Positions 43,689-53,050 of a stretch of DNA of 64,000 nt are shown in pieces. The notes under the pieces were generated by a model. It made no database searches. It was not told where the DNA came from and worked only from the letters and a program-made list of their open reading frames with translations. Source of the DNA: an uncultured Clostridia bacterium (GTDB lineage Bacteria; Bacillota; Clostridia; UBA1212; UBA1255); the NCBI GenBank assembly GCA_904420095.1, contig CAJFUB010000008.1, forward strand, positions 1 through 64,000. Direction: 5' to 3'. The position numbers and the translations under genes were made by a program. Within the stretch, counting starts at the first letter, position 1, and each line of letters opens with the position of its first letter.

Positions 43689-43887
43689 GCTGATCATCCG
43701 CTTCCATTGTAATTGTTTCGATTTTTTTCCGATAACCATCCAGCTTTGCCTGACAATATTTGACAAGTTCGGCGGCTTTTTCAAATTGTGTTATGGATTC
43801 CTCCAAAGGCAGATTTCCCGCTTCCATGTTCTGTATAATTTGCTCGATCTTTTCTCTGGCCTCTTCAAAGGTCATTTCCTTTTCCAT
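43681..43887 (-). CDS. xseB: exodeoxyribonuclease VII small subunit
   Basis: A 68-residue helical protein with the family pattern FEEAREKIEQIIQNMEAGNL and SITQFEKAAELVKYC. It assembles on XseA to make exonuclease VII. It lies 13 nt after xseA and overlaps ispA. Confidence 0.93.
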   Translation of the reverse strand: MEKEMTFEEAREKIEQIIQNMEAGNLPLEESITQFEKAAELVKYCQAKLDGYRKKIETITMEADDQHE

Positions 43888-43900
43888 TCGTTCCGCCTCC

Positions 43901-45127
43901 TTATGTTTCTGCTTTTATGTTCTCTCGGATCGCGCCGAAGCGTCCATTTGCAGTCTGTATCCCGATCCGTTCTCCCTCCGCGACCTGGCTTGCCCCCGTA
44001 ACGGCCGTTCCGTTTTCCTTATAGACGATACTGTAGCCGCGTTTCAGGACGGCATTCGGATCCAGAGCCGATAGATGTGAGGAAAGACTTGTAATTCTTT
44101 CCTGATTTTCCAGAATACTGCGGCTCATTCGCTCCTCTGCGCGCGCATAGTCCCGATCCAGCGAAATACTCTCATTATCGATCCGCTCAAAAGGTTTTGC
44201 CAGAGAGCGGCTGCTTTTCAGACGATCCAGCTCCATCTGCTTGATATGACAATTGGTAAGGGGAATGGAGGCAATTTTACTTCTGTAGCCTTCCACCCGC
44301 TCGCGCAGCTCCTGAAGAACCGGAACCGCCAGCTCCGCCGCGGCGGAAGGCGTCGGCGCCCGTAAATCGGCGGCGAAATCAGTCAGCGTATAATCCGTCT
44401 CATGGCCCACGGCAGAGATTACAGGCACGCCGCAGGCTGCGACGGCGCGGACGGTAGCCTCCTCATTGAATGCCCACAAATCCTCGATAGAACCGCCGCC
44501 GCGGCCCACAATGACTACATCACAGCATTTCGTCCTGCTGATATATTGAAGGGCACGTACGATTTCCGGAGATGCATTCTCCCCCTGCACAGATACGGGG
44601 AACAGCTTCAGATTCATTGTTGGAAAACGTCTTCCGATCACGTTTTGAATATCCCGGATTACAGCGCCTGATGCAGAAGTAACGACACCGACGCACGAGG
44701 GCAGCTTCGGAATCTCGCGTTTTTTTGCAGGATCAAACAGTCCCTCCTGCTCCAGCCTGCTCTTAAGAGCTTCATACGCCATGTACAGAGTTCCTACGCC
44801 GTCGGGCTGCATCCGTTCCGTATAAAGCTGATAAACGCCGTCCCGTTCGTATACGGAAATGCTGCCATAGGCCAGCACGCGCATTCCGTCGCTCGGAATG
44901 AATTTCAGACCCGTTGCGATACGGCTGGAGAACATCACACATTTGAGCACTCCGCCGGCGTCCTTCAGGCTGAAATACGCATGACCAGAGCTGTATTTTT
45001 TGAAATTAGAGAGCTCGCCGCTGACACAAATCCCTGACAAATTATAATCGGATGTAATGAGAGCCTTAATATATTGATTAACATTCGACACCGTAAAAAC
45101 TTGTTTGGCATCAGGCACGCGATTCAC
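43901..45127 (-). CDS. xseA: exodeoxyribonuclease VII large subunit
   Basis: A 408-residue protein with an N-terminal OB domain (about 10-105; VCVSGELSNFK-like GICVSGELSNFKKYSSGHAY) and a catalytic domain containing IVGRGGGSIEDLWAFNEE and SAVGHETDYTLTDFAADLRA. It degrades single-stranded DNA. It overlaps nusB by 17 nt. Confidence 0.95.
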   Translation of the reverse strand: MNRVPDAKQVFTVSNVNQYIKALITSDYNLSGICVSGELSNFKKYSSGHAYFSLKDAGGVLKCVMFSSRIATGLKFIPSDGMRVLAYGSISVYERDGVYQLYTERMQPDGVGTLYMAYEALKSRLEQEGLFDPAKKREIPKLPSCVGVVTSASGAVIRDIQNVIGRRFPTMNLKLFPVSVQGENASPEIVRALQYISRTKCCDVVIVGRGGGSIEDLWAFNEEATVRAVAACGVPVISAVGHETDYTLTDFAADLRAPTPSAAAELAVPVLQELRERVEGYRSKIASIPLTNCHIKQMELDRLKSSRSLAKPFERIDNESISLDRDYARAEERMSRSILENQERITSLSSHLSALDPNAVLKRGYSIVYKENGTAVTGASQVAEGERIGIQTANGRFGAIRENIKAET

Positions 45128-45578
45128 TGTAAATACTCCCCAAAATACCGTTTATAAAGCTTCCTGCGTCTTCGTGGCTGTATTTTTTCGCCAGCTCCAC
45201 GGCTTCGTTGATCGAAACGCTCGCCGGAATATCCTCCCGATACAGGATTTCAAAAATGGCCACTCTCATGATCGCCAAATCGATGCGCGACATCCTGTCA
45301 ATTGTCCAATCCTTTGAATTCTTAATAATATATTGATCAATTGACGGCGCCTCTTTCAGAACGCCCTCTAAAATGCTGCTGATATATACTTTATCCAGTT
45401 CGCCGCAATCTTCTTCCGGCGCGCATTCAAAATATGCCTCGATCATCTGCGCGCAGTCCGGTGCGCAGGCTTTTTCGGCAACGGCGGTGCCGGAGCCCGC
45501 AACGCCAAGCCGGCTGTCGGTGAACATATTCTGAAAAATAATTTTTACTGCCGCTTCTCTCGAATCGCGTCTACTCAT
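45111..45578 (-). CDS. nusB: transcription antitermination factor NusB
   Basis: A 155-residue all-helical protein. It begins SRRDSREAAVKIIFQNMF and ends VSINEAVELAKKYSHEDAG-SFINGILG, both NusB signatures. It acts with NusE (S10) in rRNA antitermination. It overlaps xseA and lies 26 nt after the DUF2273 gene. Confidence 0.93.
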   Translation of the reverse strand: MSRRDSREAAVKIIFQNMFTDSRLGVAGSGTAVAEKACAPDCAQMIEAYFECAPEEDCGELDKVYISSILEGVLKEAPSIDQYIIKNSKDWTIDRMSRIDLAIMRVAIFEILYREDIPASVSINEAVELAKKYSHEDAGSFINGILGSIYSESRA

Positions 45579-45604
45579 AATTTCGGTTCTCCTAAAGGCG
45601 TTCG

Positions 45605-45832
45605 TTATCTGTAAGATCCCGGCGGCAAGATTTTATCCAAAAGATTTTTCAGGAACATTTTGTCCTTCTGCAGCTGCTTTCCAAGCAGAAAACCAGCGAT
45701 CACACAAAGGGCGATAAAAAGCGTCTGAAGAATCCCCAGCTTCACAAAGGAAAATCCGATGATCAAACCGATCAGTGCGCCGTTTATTGCATAAAAATGC
45801 TGTCTGTAAAATTTGTATATTCTTCTCAGCAT
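45605..45832 (-). CDS. DUF2273 small membrane protein
   Basis: A 75-residue protein with two membrane helices (about 17-33 and 35-50) and a basic tail. It lies 3 nt after amaP, in the Asp23-AmaP-DUF2273 triad of Gram-positive envelope-stress operons. Function unknown; probably a partner of AmaP. Confidence 0.82.
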   Translation of the reverse strand: MLRRIYKFYRQHFYAINGALIGLIIGFSFVKLGILQTLFIALCVIAGFLLGKQLQKDKMFLKNLLDKILPPGSYR

Positions 45833-45835
45833 ACC

Positions 45836-46384
45836 TTATTCCTCCGTTTTCGTGGCGGCATATACTCCGTCTACGCTTACGTCGACCAAAGCGACACCTA
45901 TTTCCATCGTACTTTCTACCGACTCTTTAATTCTTTCCTGTACGCTTTTGCAGAGATTTGGAACATGCACGTCAGGAAAGACAGACAAACGCACGTTGAT
46001 TTCTACGCCGCGTTTCGTGAATTTTACTTTTGATTTCGCATCCTTAACACCATTGAAGCGTTTAGACAAGCCAAGAGCGATATTTTCTATGGAATTTGCA
46101 GAGATACGGATCATTCCCGTTTCGTTGTTCGTGCAATAATAGCTGTTCGACCGTTTCCCTTTAATCCCCGAGGTCAGAACGGCAATGTTCAGCGCCAGGA
46201 AAACGATTCCAAATACAAAAAGCATCGCGTCGTACTGATTGGAACGGTAAAACGTCACATCGATATAATCCAGTACCGCCGCCATGATCGTTTTGTCCGA
46301 AAACGGGGAAAGCATTATAATTCCACAGAGAATCGTCGATATAAAGGCATAGACGGCGACCAGTATCCTGTAAAATATATTCAT
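45836..46384 (-). CDS. amaP: alkaline shock membrane anchor AmaP
   Basis: A 182-residue protein with two N-terminal membrane helices (about 5-27 and 50-70) and an Asp23-like cytoplasmic domain (about 90-180; GVEINVRLSVFPDVHVPNLC). AmaP tethers Asp23 to the membrane. It overlaps the Asp23 gene by 4 nt. Confidence 0.85.
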   Translation of the reverse strand: MNIFYRILVAVYAFISTILCGIIMLSPFSDKTIMAAVLDYIDVTFYRSNQYDAMLFVFGIVFLALNIAVLTSGIKGKRSNSYYCTNNETGMIRISANSIENIALGLSKRFNGVKDAKSKVKFTKRGVEINVRLSVFPDVHVPNLCKSVQERIKESVESTMEIGVALVDVSVDGVYAATKTEE

Positions 46385-46866
46385 TCCTTATCACTCTCGC
46401 TTTCATTTATTATGTTGTCGCTCTCGCTGTAATCTACGCCCTGTATGTGAATATTCACAGCATCTACGGAAATTCCGGACAGCGATTCGATCGTAGCCTT
46501 TACATTTTCCTGTATTTCATAGGCAAGGTCGGGAATTCGGTATCCATATTTCACAACGACGTATAAATCGACCGTTGTCACATCGTTTTTGGTAACAACC
46601 TTTACGCCCTTGGAAAGATTTCTGCGTCCGAATACCTCGGCGATTCCGCCGGCAAAGCCGCCGCTCATGCTGGCGACGCCCTTGACCTCCGAGGCGGCAA
46701 CTCCGGCCATTACCGCAATCGCCTCATCGGTGATCATCATGTTATCGCTGTCTTCGAACAGATCGGACATATCGTCTTCTACGTCCTGCGTACTCTGCAC
46801 GTCGTTTTCGGCCTCCGGGAGCTTTTGCTCCGGCTCTTCCTTTTGATTCCTATCGCCGCTTGGCAT
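46381..46866 (-). CDS. Asp23/Gls24 family envelope stress protein
   Basis: A 161-residue protein. An acidic, disordered N-terminus (1-45) precedes the Asp23 domain (ITDEAIAVMAGVAASEVKGV, then VDLYVVVKYGYRIPDLAYEI). Asp23 coats the inner membrane face and helps envelope integrity. The start is ATG 46866, 7 nt after GGGAGG. It heads the long housekeeping operon and has a promoter at 46892-46920. Confidence 0.9.
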   Translation of the reverse strand: MPSGDRNQKEEPEQKLPEAENDVQSTQDVEDDMSDLFEDSDNMMITDEAIAVMAGVAASEVKGVASMSGGFAGGIAEVFGRRNLSKGVKVVTKNDVTTVDLYVVVKYGYRIPDLAYEIQENVKATIESLSGISVDAVNIHIQGVDYSESDNIINESESDKE

Positions 46867-46891
46867 CGGACAACCTCCCAACTACGGTGCC

Positions 46892-46920
46892 ATTTTACAC
46901 GAATCTTCGTAAAACATCAA
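46892..46920 (-). promoter_or_regulatory. promoter of the asp23-to-recN operon
   Basis: Minus strand TTGATG (46915-46920), a 17-bp spacer and TAAAAT (46892-46897), 26 nt before the Asp23 start and 12 nt after the iPGM stop. Confidence 0.7.
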
Positions 46921-46932
46921 GAAAGGTTCGCT

Positions 46933-48543
46933 TTATTCGATCATGCTTTCGTCCCAGCCGGCAGGCTTTTCCAGATCCAGCAGATAAACAGCGGAAGCCG
47001 CTATGTTGGAAAGGCCGAATTTTCCGTCTTTCACTTTATATTTTCCGCGGTTTTCCGTATTATCGTAGAAAATGCAGGGAACAGGATTCAGCGTGTGCGC
47101 CGTTTTCGCCTTCGGTTTTCCGTCCGCGTTATATACGACTTTTCCTTTCTTCGTCTCATACATTTCGTCTGCGTTGCCGTGATCCGCCGTAATAATCGCC
47201 ATGCCGCCCAGCTCGTCAATTACAGGAAGAATCCTGGAAAGGCAAAGATCGACCGTTTCGACTGCGATTCTCGCCGCGGCAAGATTTCCGGTATGCCCCA
47301 CCATGTCTCCGTTGGCAAAATTGACACGCGCATATCGATACTTTCCCGATTTGAGTGATTCGATCAGCGCGTCCGTAACCTCGGCCGCCTTCATCCAAGG
47401 TCTCTGTTCAAACGGCACTACGTCGGACTTGATTTCAATATACGTTTCAAGCTTTTCGTCAAACTTCCCGCTTTTATTGCCGTTCCAGAAATATGTTACA
47501 TGGCCGAATTTCTGCGTTTCCGCAATAGCCAGCTGAGTAATTCCGTTTTTCGCCAAAAGCTCTCCCATCGTGTTATGAATCGCAGGCGGCTCAACCAGAA
47601 AGCGAGACGGAATATTCAGGTCTCCGTCATATTGCAGCATTCCGGCATAGCATACCTTCGGCAGGTATTTCCGGTCAAAGGTACAAAGCTTCTTGTCTTC
47701 AAAGGCACGACTGATTTCCAGAGCGCGGTCTCCGCGGAAATTGAAGAAAATGACGGAATCGCCGTCGTGGATTTTCCCCACGGGGCCATTTTCATCCGCA
47801 ATCACAAACGGCGGCAGATCCTGATCAATGCAGCCCGTTTCTTTTCGGTATGTTTCTATGGCCTCTTCCGCAGAGGAAAAGCGGCGTCCCTCTCCCAGGA
47901 CATGCGTATTCCAGCCGCGTTCTACCATGGACCAATCTGCTTCATAGCGGTCCATGGTAATATTCATTCTGCCGCCGCCGCTTGCAATCCTCACGTCGAA
48001 GGTATCGTCGCGCAGCTCGTCCAGAAACGCTTCAAAAGGCAGCACATAATCCAGCGCCGAGGTTTCTCCGACATCCCTTCCATCCAATAAAATATGGACA
48101 CGAACCTTGGCGATCCCCTCTTTCTTGGCCTGCCGGATCATCGCCTTCAAATGATCGATATGAGAATGTACATTTCCGTCTGAAAAAAGTCCGATAAAAT
48201 GCAGGACGGAACGGTTTTCTTTGACATTCTTTACAATTTCCGTCCATCCCTTTGCCCGGAACATGGCACCGGACTCAATGGATTCATTGACCAGCTTAGC
48301 TCCCTGACTGTATACCGCCCCGGCGCCGATCGCATTATGCCCAACCTCGGAATTTCCCATATCGTCATCGGATGGGAGCCCGACTGCAGTACCGTGCGCT
48401 TTCAGTGAAGTATACTGATAATTCTGAAACAGCCCGTCCAATACAGGCGTATAGGCAAGCTTTACGGCATTGCCTTCCTCACTGCTCCGCAGCCCCACTC
48501 CATCCATTACGATTGTAACAATCGGTCCTTTATATGCAAACAT
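46933..48543 (-). CDS. gpmI: 2,3-bisphosphoglycerate-independent phosphoglycerate mutase
   Basis: A 536-residue two-metal enzyme of glycolysis interconverting 3- and 2-phosphoglycerate. The metal-site MDGVG (residues 13-17) and the phosphorylated serine in GNSEVGHNAIGAG (S65) are present, as is ITADHGNAD near the end. The start is ATG 48543, 7 nt after GGAGG. Slightly long for the family but otherwise ordinary. Confidence 0.94.
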   Translation of the reverse strand: MFAYKGPIVTIVMDGVGLRSSEEGNAVKLAYTPVLDGLFQNYQYTSLKAHGTAVGLPSDDDMGNSEVGHNAIGAGAVYSQGAKLVNESIESGAMFRAKGWTEIVKNVKENRSVLHFIGLFSDGNVHSHIDHLKAMIRQAKKEGIAKVRVHILLDGRDVGETSALDYVLPFEAFLDELRDDTFDVRIASGGGRMNITMDRYEADWSMVERGWNTHVLGEGRRFSSAEEAIETYRKETGCIDQDLPPFVIADENGPVGKIHDGDSVIFFNFRGDRALEISRAFEDKKLCTFDRKYLPKVCYAGMLQYDGDLNIPSRFLVEPPAIHNTMGELLAKNGITQLAIAETQKFGHVTYFWNGNKSGKFDEKLETYIEIKSDVVPFEQRPWMKAAEVTDALIESLKSGKYRYARVNFANGDMVGHTGNLAAARIAVETVDLCLSRILPVIDELGGMAIITADHGNADEMYETKKGKVVYNADGKPKAKTAHTLNPVPCIFYDNTENRGKYKVKDGKFGLSNIAASAVYLLDLEKPAGWDESMIE

Positions 48544-48629
48544 CTTCCAGCCTCCGTAAATCATATTTCTATCTCATATATTTTACTAAAAAGAGTAAAA
48601 AAAATCAATGTGATATGTTGAAGTGGTAT

Positions 48630-48670
48630 AAAGATAGGAGACACAGTTTTCGTGTCTCCTATCTTTACTT
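48630..48670. terminator. bidirectional intrinsic terminator
   Basis: A 12-bp perfect stem (48633-48644 with 48652-48663) with a 7-nt loop and TTTA after it on both strands. It lies between the PC4-like gene and gpmI, both on the minus strand, and ends the former. Confidence 0.8.
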
Positions 48671-48715
48671 CAAAAACCGGTCGGCTTTTCTGCGGTCATT
48701 TTGAACAGAGCATGC

Positions 48716-49180
48716 TCAGGAAGCCGCTGCGGACGCCTCGTCTGTCTCCTGCATAGTCTTTTCCAGCTGTATTTCTCCGTGTCCGCACGGCTCTGCATCG
48801 CTGTCCAGCTCGACATAATCGTCTTCTTCTGCAAATGCTGCTTCAACTGTGCTCCGATATCCTGCCATCTGCTCTTCAGCAGCGGCTGCGCGTTCTTTCT
48901 GGCGGCTCTCAGGTTCTGTCCGAGCGGCCTTTCCGCTGTCAATCAGCATAGGATCAATTGCAGTTAAAATACGGACCAGCTGGTAATATTCTTCCCTGCT
49001 GAATGTCACGCCTTTCTTAGGACATTTCCCGTCGGAGGACCACACTCTGATGTCAAGCTTCTTTCGTCCGTTATTCCACCGGATAATATTTACTTCTATA
49101 TTGCTGCGATCGGTTTTGCTGATGCTTCCGAATCTGTTATCGATGCTGCGCGTTACTTCGCTCTGCGTTTGTTTTTCCAA
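48716..49180 (-). CDS. PC4/YdbC-like single-strand nucleic-acid-binding protein
   Basis: A 154-residue protein. The N-terminal half has the PC4-type sheet (IEVNIIRWNNGRKKLDIRVW, then GKCPKKGVTFSREEYYQLV), known from YdbC-type ssDNA-binding coactivator homologues. The C-terminal ~75 residues are acidic and probably disordered. It starts at TTG 49180, 8 nt after GGAGG. Function in this organism unknown. Confidence 0.65.
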   Translation of the reverse strand: MEKQTQSEVTRSIDNRFGSISKTDRSNIEVNIIRWNNGRKKLDIRVWSSDGKCPKKGVTFSREEYYQLVRILTAIDPMLIDSGKAARTEPESRQKERAAAAEEQMAGYRSTVEAAFAEEDDYVELDSDAEPCGHGEIQLEKTMQETDEASAAAS

Positions 49181-49334
49181 TCGTCACACCTCCTCTCCCC
49201 TGGAAATGTTTCATGCCGATCACCTCCCCTCTTTTATGCTTGTGATTCTACTCTCCTGCCGGCCGTCTTGTCAAATCCGGTGTCTATTTCCCGGGAAATA
49301 GGAGCTGGAAAAATACTCCATTTTACGTGTTCTG

Positions 49335-49343
49335 TGTTATAAT
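49335..49343 (+). promoter_or_regulatory. extended -10 promoter of the histidine phosphatase gene
   Basis: TGT followed by TATAAT (49338-49343), an extended -10 without a good -35 box, 44 nt before the start. Confidence 0.55.
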
Positions 49344-49386
49344 CAAAAAGTGATTCAATTCTACAAGGACAGGAGAGTATAAAAAT

Positions 49387-50112
49387 ATGAGAATGCTGAT
49401 CATACGCCACGCGGATCCCGATTATTCCATAGATTCCCTTACCGAGAAGGGCCGCAGAGAAGCGGAGCTGCTGGCCGACCGGCTCTGCCGCATGGAAATT
49501 GCGGCTTTTTATGTTTCGCCGCTGGGGCGGGCTCAGGATACTGCCTCCTATACGCTGAACCGCCTGGGAAGAAAAGCGGAAACGCTCGACTGGCTTCGGG
49601 AATTTTCGTATCCCGTAAAGCTTCCGTATCTTGATGCGCCGCACCTTTCATGGGATTTTCTTCCGGGATTTTATTCCGAAATAGAGGATCTGTACGATCC
49701 AGTCAAATGGAAAGAGGTTGCTCTTATGCGGGAGGCAGGGATCGGAACGTACTACAGGCAAGTAACGGACGGGCTGGACCGTCTTCTTGAGTCGCATGGC
49801 TATAAAAGAAACGGAAAAATTTATGATGTTTTATCGGCAAATCGTGATACGATTGTTTTTTTCTGCCATTTCGGACTAGAATGTTATTTGCTTTCTCATC
49901 TTCTGTATATTTCTCCCGTCGCGCTGACGCACGGCTTCGTCGCGGCGCCGAGTTCCGTTACGACACTGAACACGGAGGAACGGGAAAAAGGAAAGGCGAT
50001 TTTTCGCTGCGCATCGTTTGGAGATATTTCTCATTTATACTGCGCCGGTGAGGAGCCGGCGTTTTCCGCGCGATACTGCGAGACGTTTGACTGCGAGGAC
50101 GAACGCCATTAA
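49387..50112 (+). CDS. histidine phosphatase family protein
   Basis: A 241-residue phosphoglycerate-mutase-fold phosphatase. The phospho-accepting histidine is in LIIRHADPDYS (RHxDP variant of RHG). LTEKGRREAELLADRL and SPLGRAQDTA complete the N-terminal core, and the second catalytic His is in FFCHFGLEC. Substrate unknown. Starts behind AGGAGAG. Confidence 0.85.
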   Translation: MRMLIIRHADPDYSIDSLTEKGRREAELLADRLCRMEIAAFYVSPLGRAQDTASYTLNRLGRKAETLDWLREFSYPVKLPYLDAPHLSWDFLPGFYSEIEDLYDPVKWKEVALMREAGIGTYYRQVTDGLDRLLESHGYKRNGKIYDVLSANRDTIVFFCHFGLECYLLSHLLYISPVALTHGFVAAPSSVTTLNTEEREKGKAIFRCASFGDISHLYCAGEEPAFSARYCETFDCEDERH

Positions 50113-50143
50113 AAGCGCACGAGCTTTTTCCTGCTCTTCGAAC

Positions 50144-50182
50144 CAAAAAATCCCCGAGCGGTCTCTATGCCGCCCGGGGATA
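50144..50182 (-). terminator. intrinsic terminator of the dockerin gene
   Basis: Stem ATCCCCGnGCGG type (50150-50161 with 50171-50182, one mismatched step), followed on the minus strand by TTTTTT. It lies 27 nt after the dockerin gene stop. Confidence 0.8.
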
Positions 50183-50208
50183 AAATTCGAGTTTTTGTTG
50201 TTCTGCAA

Positions 50209-52389
50209 TCAAGCGGCGGGAAATTCATCAAACCATTCCGCCAGATACTGCAGAAGCAGGCCGCTGTCAACGCCATTAATAATCCCGTCGCCGTTGACGT
50301 CCGCCGCGGTCAGATCGATTTCTACTTCCCATTCCGCCAGATACTGCAGAAGCAGACCGCTGTCAACGCCATTGATAATCCCGTCGCCGTTGACGTCACC
50401 CAGCAAGCCAGGCAGCGCCGGAACAGCTTCTGTTTTTGTGGCTCCGCAGTGTGTGCAGGTGTAAGTCTTAACGCCTTCCTTCCCGTATCCCGGCTCCGTT
50501 GTAACGATGCCTTCATCCCACTGATGCGTATTTCCGTTCTCATAGCTTTCCTTAAGCATTTCCGCCTCCGCGGCCGTTTTTGCGAACCCGAACTGGCTGA
50601 TCTCAACATAATCGCCGGCGTTGGAATTGCCGTCAAAGAAGTCAAGGCGGATGCAATTTAGATTTCCGCTCCATCCGCTCTGATTCGTCAGATCCAGGAT
50701 ATAAGTATGGTATTCACCGTCCCTTGTCATCTGAAAGCTCTTCGTATAGCTCGGATTTGCGCCCGTGACCGCTCCGGCGCATAAAAACATTTGGAACACA
50801 CCCGATCTTACGGTCTGTGGCGTCCGCAAGCGCAGTACGATATATTTGTATTCCGACGTGTTCACCTTTTTCTCGGCAGTGGAAAAATCAAAATTGATAT
50901 ATGCGTCATTCGTATTCGTAACAGACGTCAGACGGAGTACGTTTCCCTCCTGGAACGAGGCGGATGCGGCGTTCGGAGAGTTAAACGCAGCTGCCATCTC
51001 TTTCGGGAAATCTATACTGAGCGGGTTAAACGATACCGGCTCGATAATATAATCCAGACTTCCCTGCGCTTCTCTTGGCGTATCGTTCCAGCAAACTGCA
51101 ATCGAATTGATGACCGCTCTCGGGGATCCGTCGCTCGGGCTGTTCCGGACGACATATCCCCCATCGTCTTCGATCGTCACCATTGTCGTAGAACCGCCTC
51201 CGTCAAACCAAAACACCGAATTATAACCAAGCTCTCTGCAGAAGTCCGCAAGATGGCGCTCCTGGATTCCGACACTGTAGCTGGACTGTCTGCCGTCCAC
51301 CGTCGTCATCATTACCGTTCCTTCATTCGTATAGCCGATCAGCGTATACGGCCATCTTCCCGTTCCGGTAAACTGTGTGCTGACGGCTCCGTTGATAAGG
51401 ATCGGCATGTGTCCGCCTACCGCCTGTACACAGTTCTGCCAGAGCTCTTGATTGCTTGTGCTGGTAATGGAACAATCGATTGAAATTTGATCTCCCACCC
51501 GGAAAGAATTGATCGTGCTTAATCTGGTGCCCCGCGCCGTCAGAACGATCCTGTTTCTGGCGATTTCCGCCGTTCCTCCCTGCCCGGAGGGATAGACCGC
51601 TTTCACGGTACCGCTGAGCGTGGCTCCATGGCGGAAAACGTCGCTGTCCAATTCAATTTCGACTTCACAGGCGTCCGCAAGCGCCCGGCTGTTGGCAACA
51701 CGGTAATTGTATACGATCAAAGAATTATCCGCCGGCAGCCGGTTGAGTCCGTCCGCCGTCACCGTCTTATTCTGCGAAGTGTTGCGGATCACGATGCTCG
51801 CGTTCGGGATTCCTACGATCGGCTGATAATCGGCCGTCATGCCGAACGCATATTTCGGAGGCGTCGTGCTTCCCTTCTCATCATTTGTTGCCTCCAGATT
51901 TTCATTGCCGATCTGAGGTGTGCTCCAGATTTCTCCGTCGATAATCAGCATTCCCCGCGGAACCGCAAACGTGCCGCCCGTATTAACCGCGGAATTGCTG
52001 TGTACCGCCGTCATCCAAAGATCTCCATTCGTTGCAGCAAGTACGGTCTTCCCGTCGTGCACGTCGTTGAAATCGCCGACAGCGGATGTTACGGTTTTCT
52101 GACTGTTGAGATACGTTCCGCTGTTAATGGCCTCTACCGTAAGATTCCGATTGGAAAGGTCAAATTCTATGACGTCGATCACATTAAGTCCGTATTCGCT
52201 GCTTGCCGGCAGCTTGATATTCGTATGCAAAACGCCTGTGTTCTGTCCGTCATATACGATTTCCTCCTGCGTATGCGACGATTCGCCCGTGACGGCCCCC
52301 GCGCCGAGGATCGGCGCCGAAAGATTAAGCGTCAGCATTGCCGTACATAAAACGAGCGCAATCGTCAAAGATAGAAATCTTTTTCTCAT
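50209..52389 (-). CDS. secreted phosphodiester glycosidase (NAGPA-like) with C-terminal dockerin
   Basis: A 726-residue exported protein. It has a signal peptide (1-30), a phosphodiester glycosidase (NAGPA) domain (about 95-440) with the catalytic-site NSVFWFDGGGSTTMV, a carbohydrate-binding-like beta domain (about 450-620), a short C-x2-C insert, and a type I dockerin (about 660-726) made of two DVNGDGIINGVDSGLLLQYL calcium loops. Dockerins attach enzymes to cohesin scaffolds. No cohesin gene is in the window. The start is ATG 52389, 6 nt after AAAGGGTG. It probably removes sugars capped on phosphodiesters of glycans or teichoic-acid-like polymers. Confidence 0.83.
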   Translation of the reverse strand: MRKRFLSLTIALVLCTAMLTLNLSAPILGAGAVTGESSHTQEEIVYDGQNTGVLHTNIKLPASSEYGLNVIDVIEFDLSNRNLTVEAINSGTYLNSQKTVTSAVGDFNDVHDGKTVLAATNGDLWMTAVHSNSAVNTGGTFAVPRGMLIIDGEIWSTPQIGNENLEATNDEKGSTTPPKYAFGMTADYQPIVGIPNASIVIRNTSQNKTVTADGLNRLPADNSLIVYNYRVANSRALADACEVEIELDSDVFRHGATLSGTVKAVYPSGQGGTAEIARNRIVLTARGTRLSTINSFRVGDQISIDCSITSTSNQELWQNCVQAVGGHMPILINGAVSTQFTGTGRWPYTLIGYTNEGTVMMTTVDGRQSSYSVGIQERHLADFCRELGYNSVFWFDGGGSTTMVTIEDDGGYVVRNSPSDGSPRAVINSIAVCWNDTPREAQGSLDYIIEPVSFNPLSIDFPKEMAAAFNSPNAASASFQEGNVLRLTSVTNTNDAYINFDFSTAEKKVNTSEYKYIVLRLRTPQTVRSGVFQMFLCAGAVTGANPSYTKSFQMTRDGEYHTYILDLTNQSGWSGNLNCIRLDFFDGNSNAGDYVEISQFGFAKTAAEAEMLKESYENGNTHQWDEGIVTTEPGYGKEGVKTYTCTHCGATKTEAVPALPGLLGDVNGDGIINGVDSGLLLQYLAEWEVEIDLTAADVNGDGIINGVDSGLLLQYLAEWFDEFPAA
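50233..50397. repeat. near-identical 69-nt direct repeat encoding the two dockerin loops
   Basis: Copies at 50233-50301 and 50329-50397 differ at only two positions. The identity extends to synonymous sites, which points to recent duplication or gene conversion of the dockerin half. Confidence 0.9.
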
Positions 52390-52542
52390 ATTACACACCC
52401 TTTCTTCATATTAAAAAAATTATACCGCTTTCCCATTTTCTTTTCAACTGTAAAATTTATTAAATTTCCGCATCCAGGAACGGGTGTTTTTATGATCTCA
52501 TATTATGTTAAAGGAAGGAATTTTTAACATGGAGGTTATGAT

Positions 52543-52785
52543 ATGAATGATTTATGCACTTCTCCTTTCGTGACGACGCCGCTTGACGACCCGTCGATTA
52601 TAAATGCATCTTCTGACAGTGAAAATAGAGTATACGCAACGATTACCGTGCCGTGGCAGGTTCCCGGCAAACTGTATTCCGCCTGCGAGGGCCTTTCCCA
52701 GGGGACGATCTTTGCGGATCTGAACCAGCCCTATGTATGCACGATCCGTAAGAAAGTGACAAAGGAGGGCTGCGACTGTGGATAA
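52543..52785 (+). CDS. cotJA: spore coat-associated protein CotJA
   Basis: An 80-residue protein with the CotJA core YATITVPWQ, YSACEGLSQGTIFADLNQPY. It starts behind GGAGG and overlaps cotJB by 8 nt. First gene of cotJABC, which is expressed in the mother cell during sporulation in Bacillus. Confidence 0.9.
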   Translation: MNDLCTSPFVTTPLDDPSIINASSDSENRVYATITVPWQVPGKLYSACEGLSQGTIFADLNQPYVCTIRKKVTKEGCDCG

Positions 52786-53023
52786 AGAAAAATTAAAATA
52801 TGAGATTATGGCGCTTGATTTTGCGCTTGCAGATCTCAAGCTTTACCTTGACACGCATCCGGATTGTACGGAATCCATCAAGCTGTTTAATTCCATCGTG
52901 GATAAGCGGAAAGTAATGTTTGACACGTATCAGTCCCTCTACGGCCCTCTGGTCGCCGAAACCTACTCCGGTTCCGAATCGACATGGGATTGGATCGACG
53001 ATCCCTGGCCATGGAGCAAGTAA
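52778..53023 (+). CDS. cotJB: spore coat protein CotJB
   Basis: An 81-residue protein starting at GTG after AAAGGAGG, with the family pattern EIMALDFALADLKLYLDTHP and an aromatic C-terminus (WDWIDDPWPW). It overlaps cotJA and precedes cotJC by 27 nt. Confidence 0.9.
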   Translation: MDKEKLKYEIMALDFALADLKLYLDTHPDCTESIKLFNSIVDKRKVMFDTYQSLYGPLVAETYSGSESTWDWIDDPWPWSK

Positions 53024-53050
53024 AATTTATGACGATCGGAGGTAAACTAT

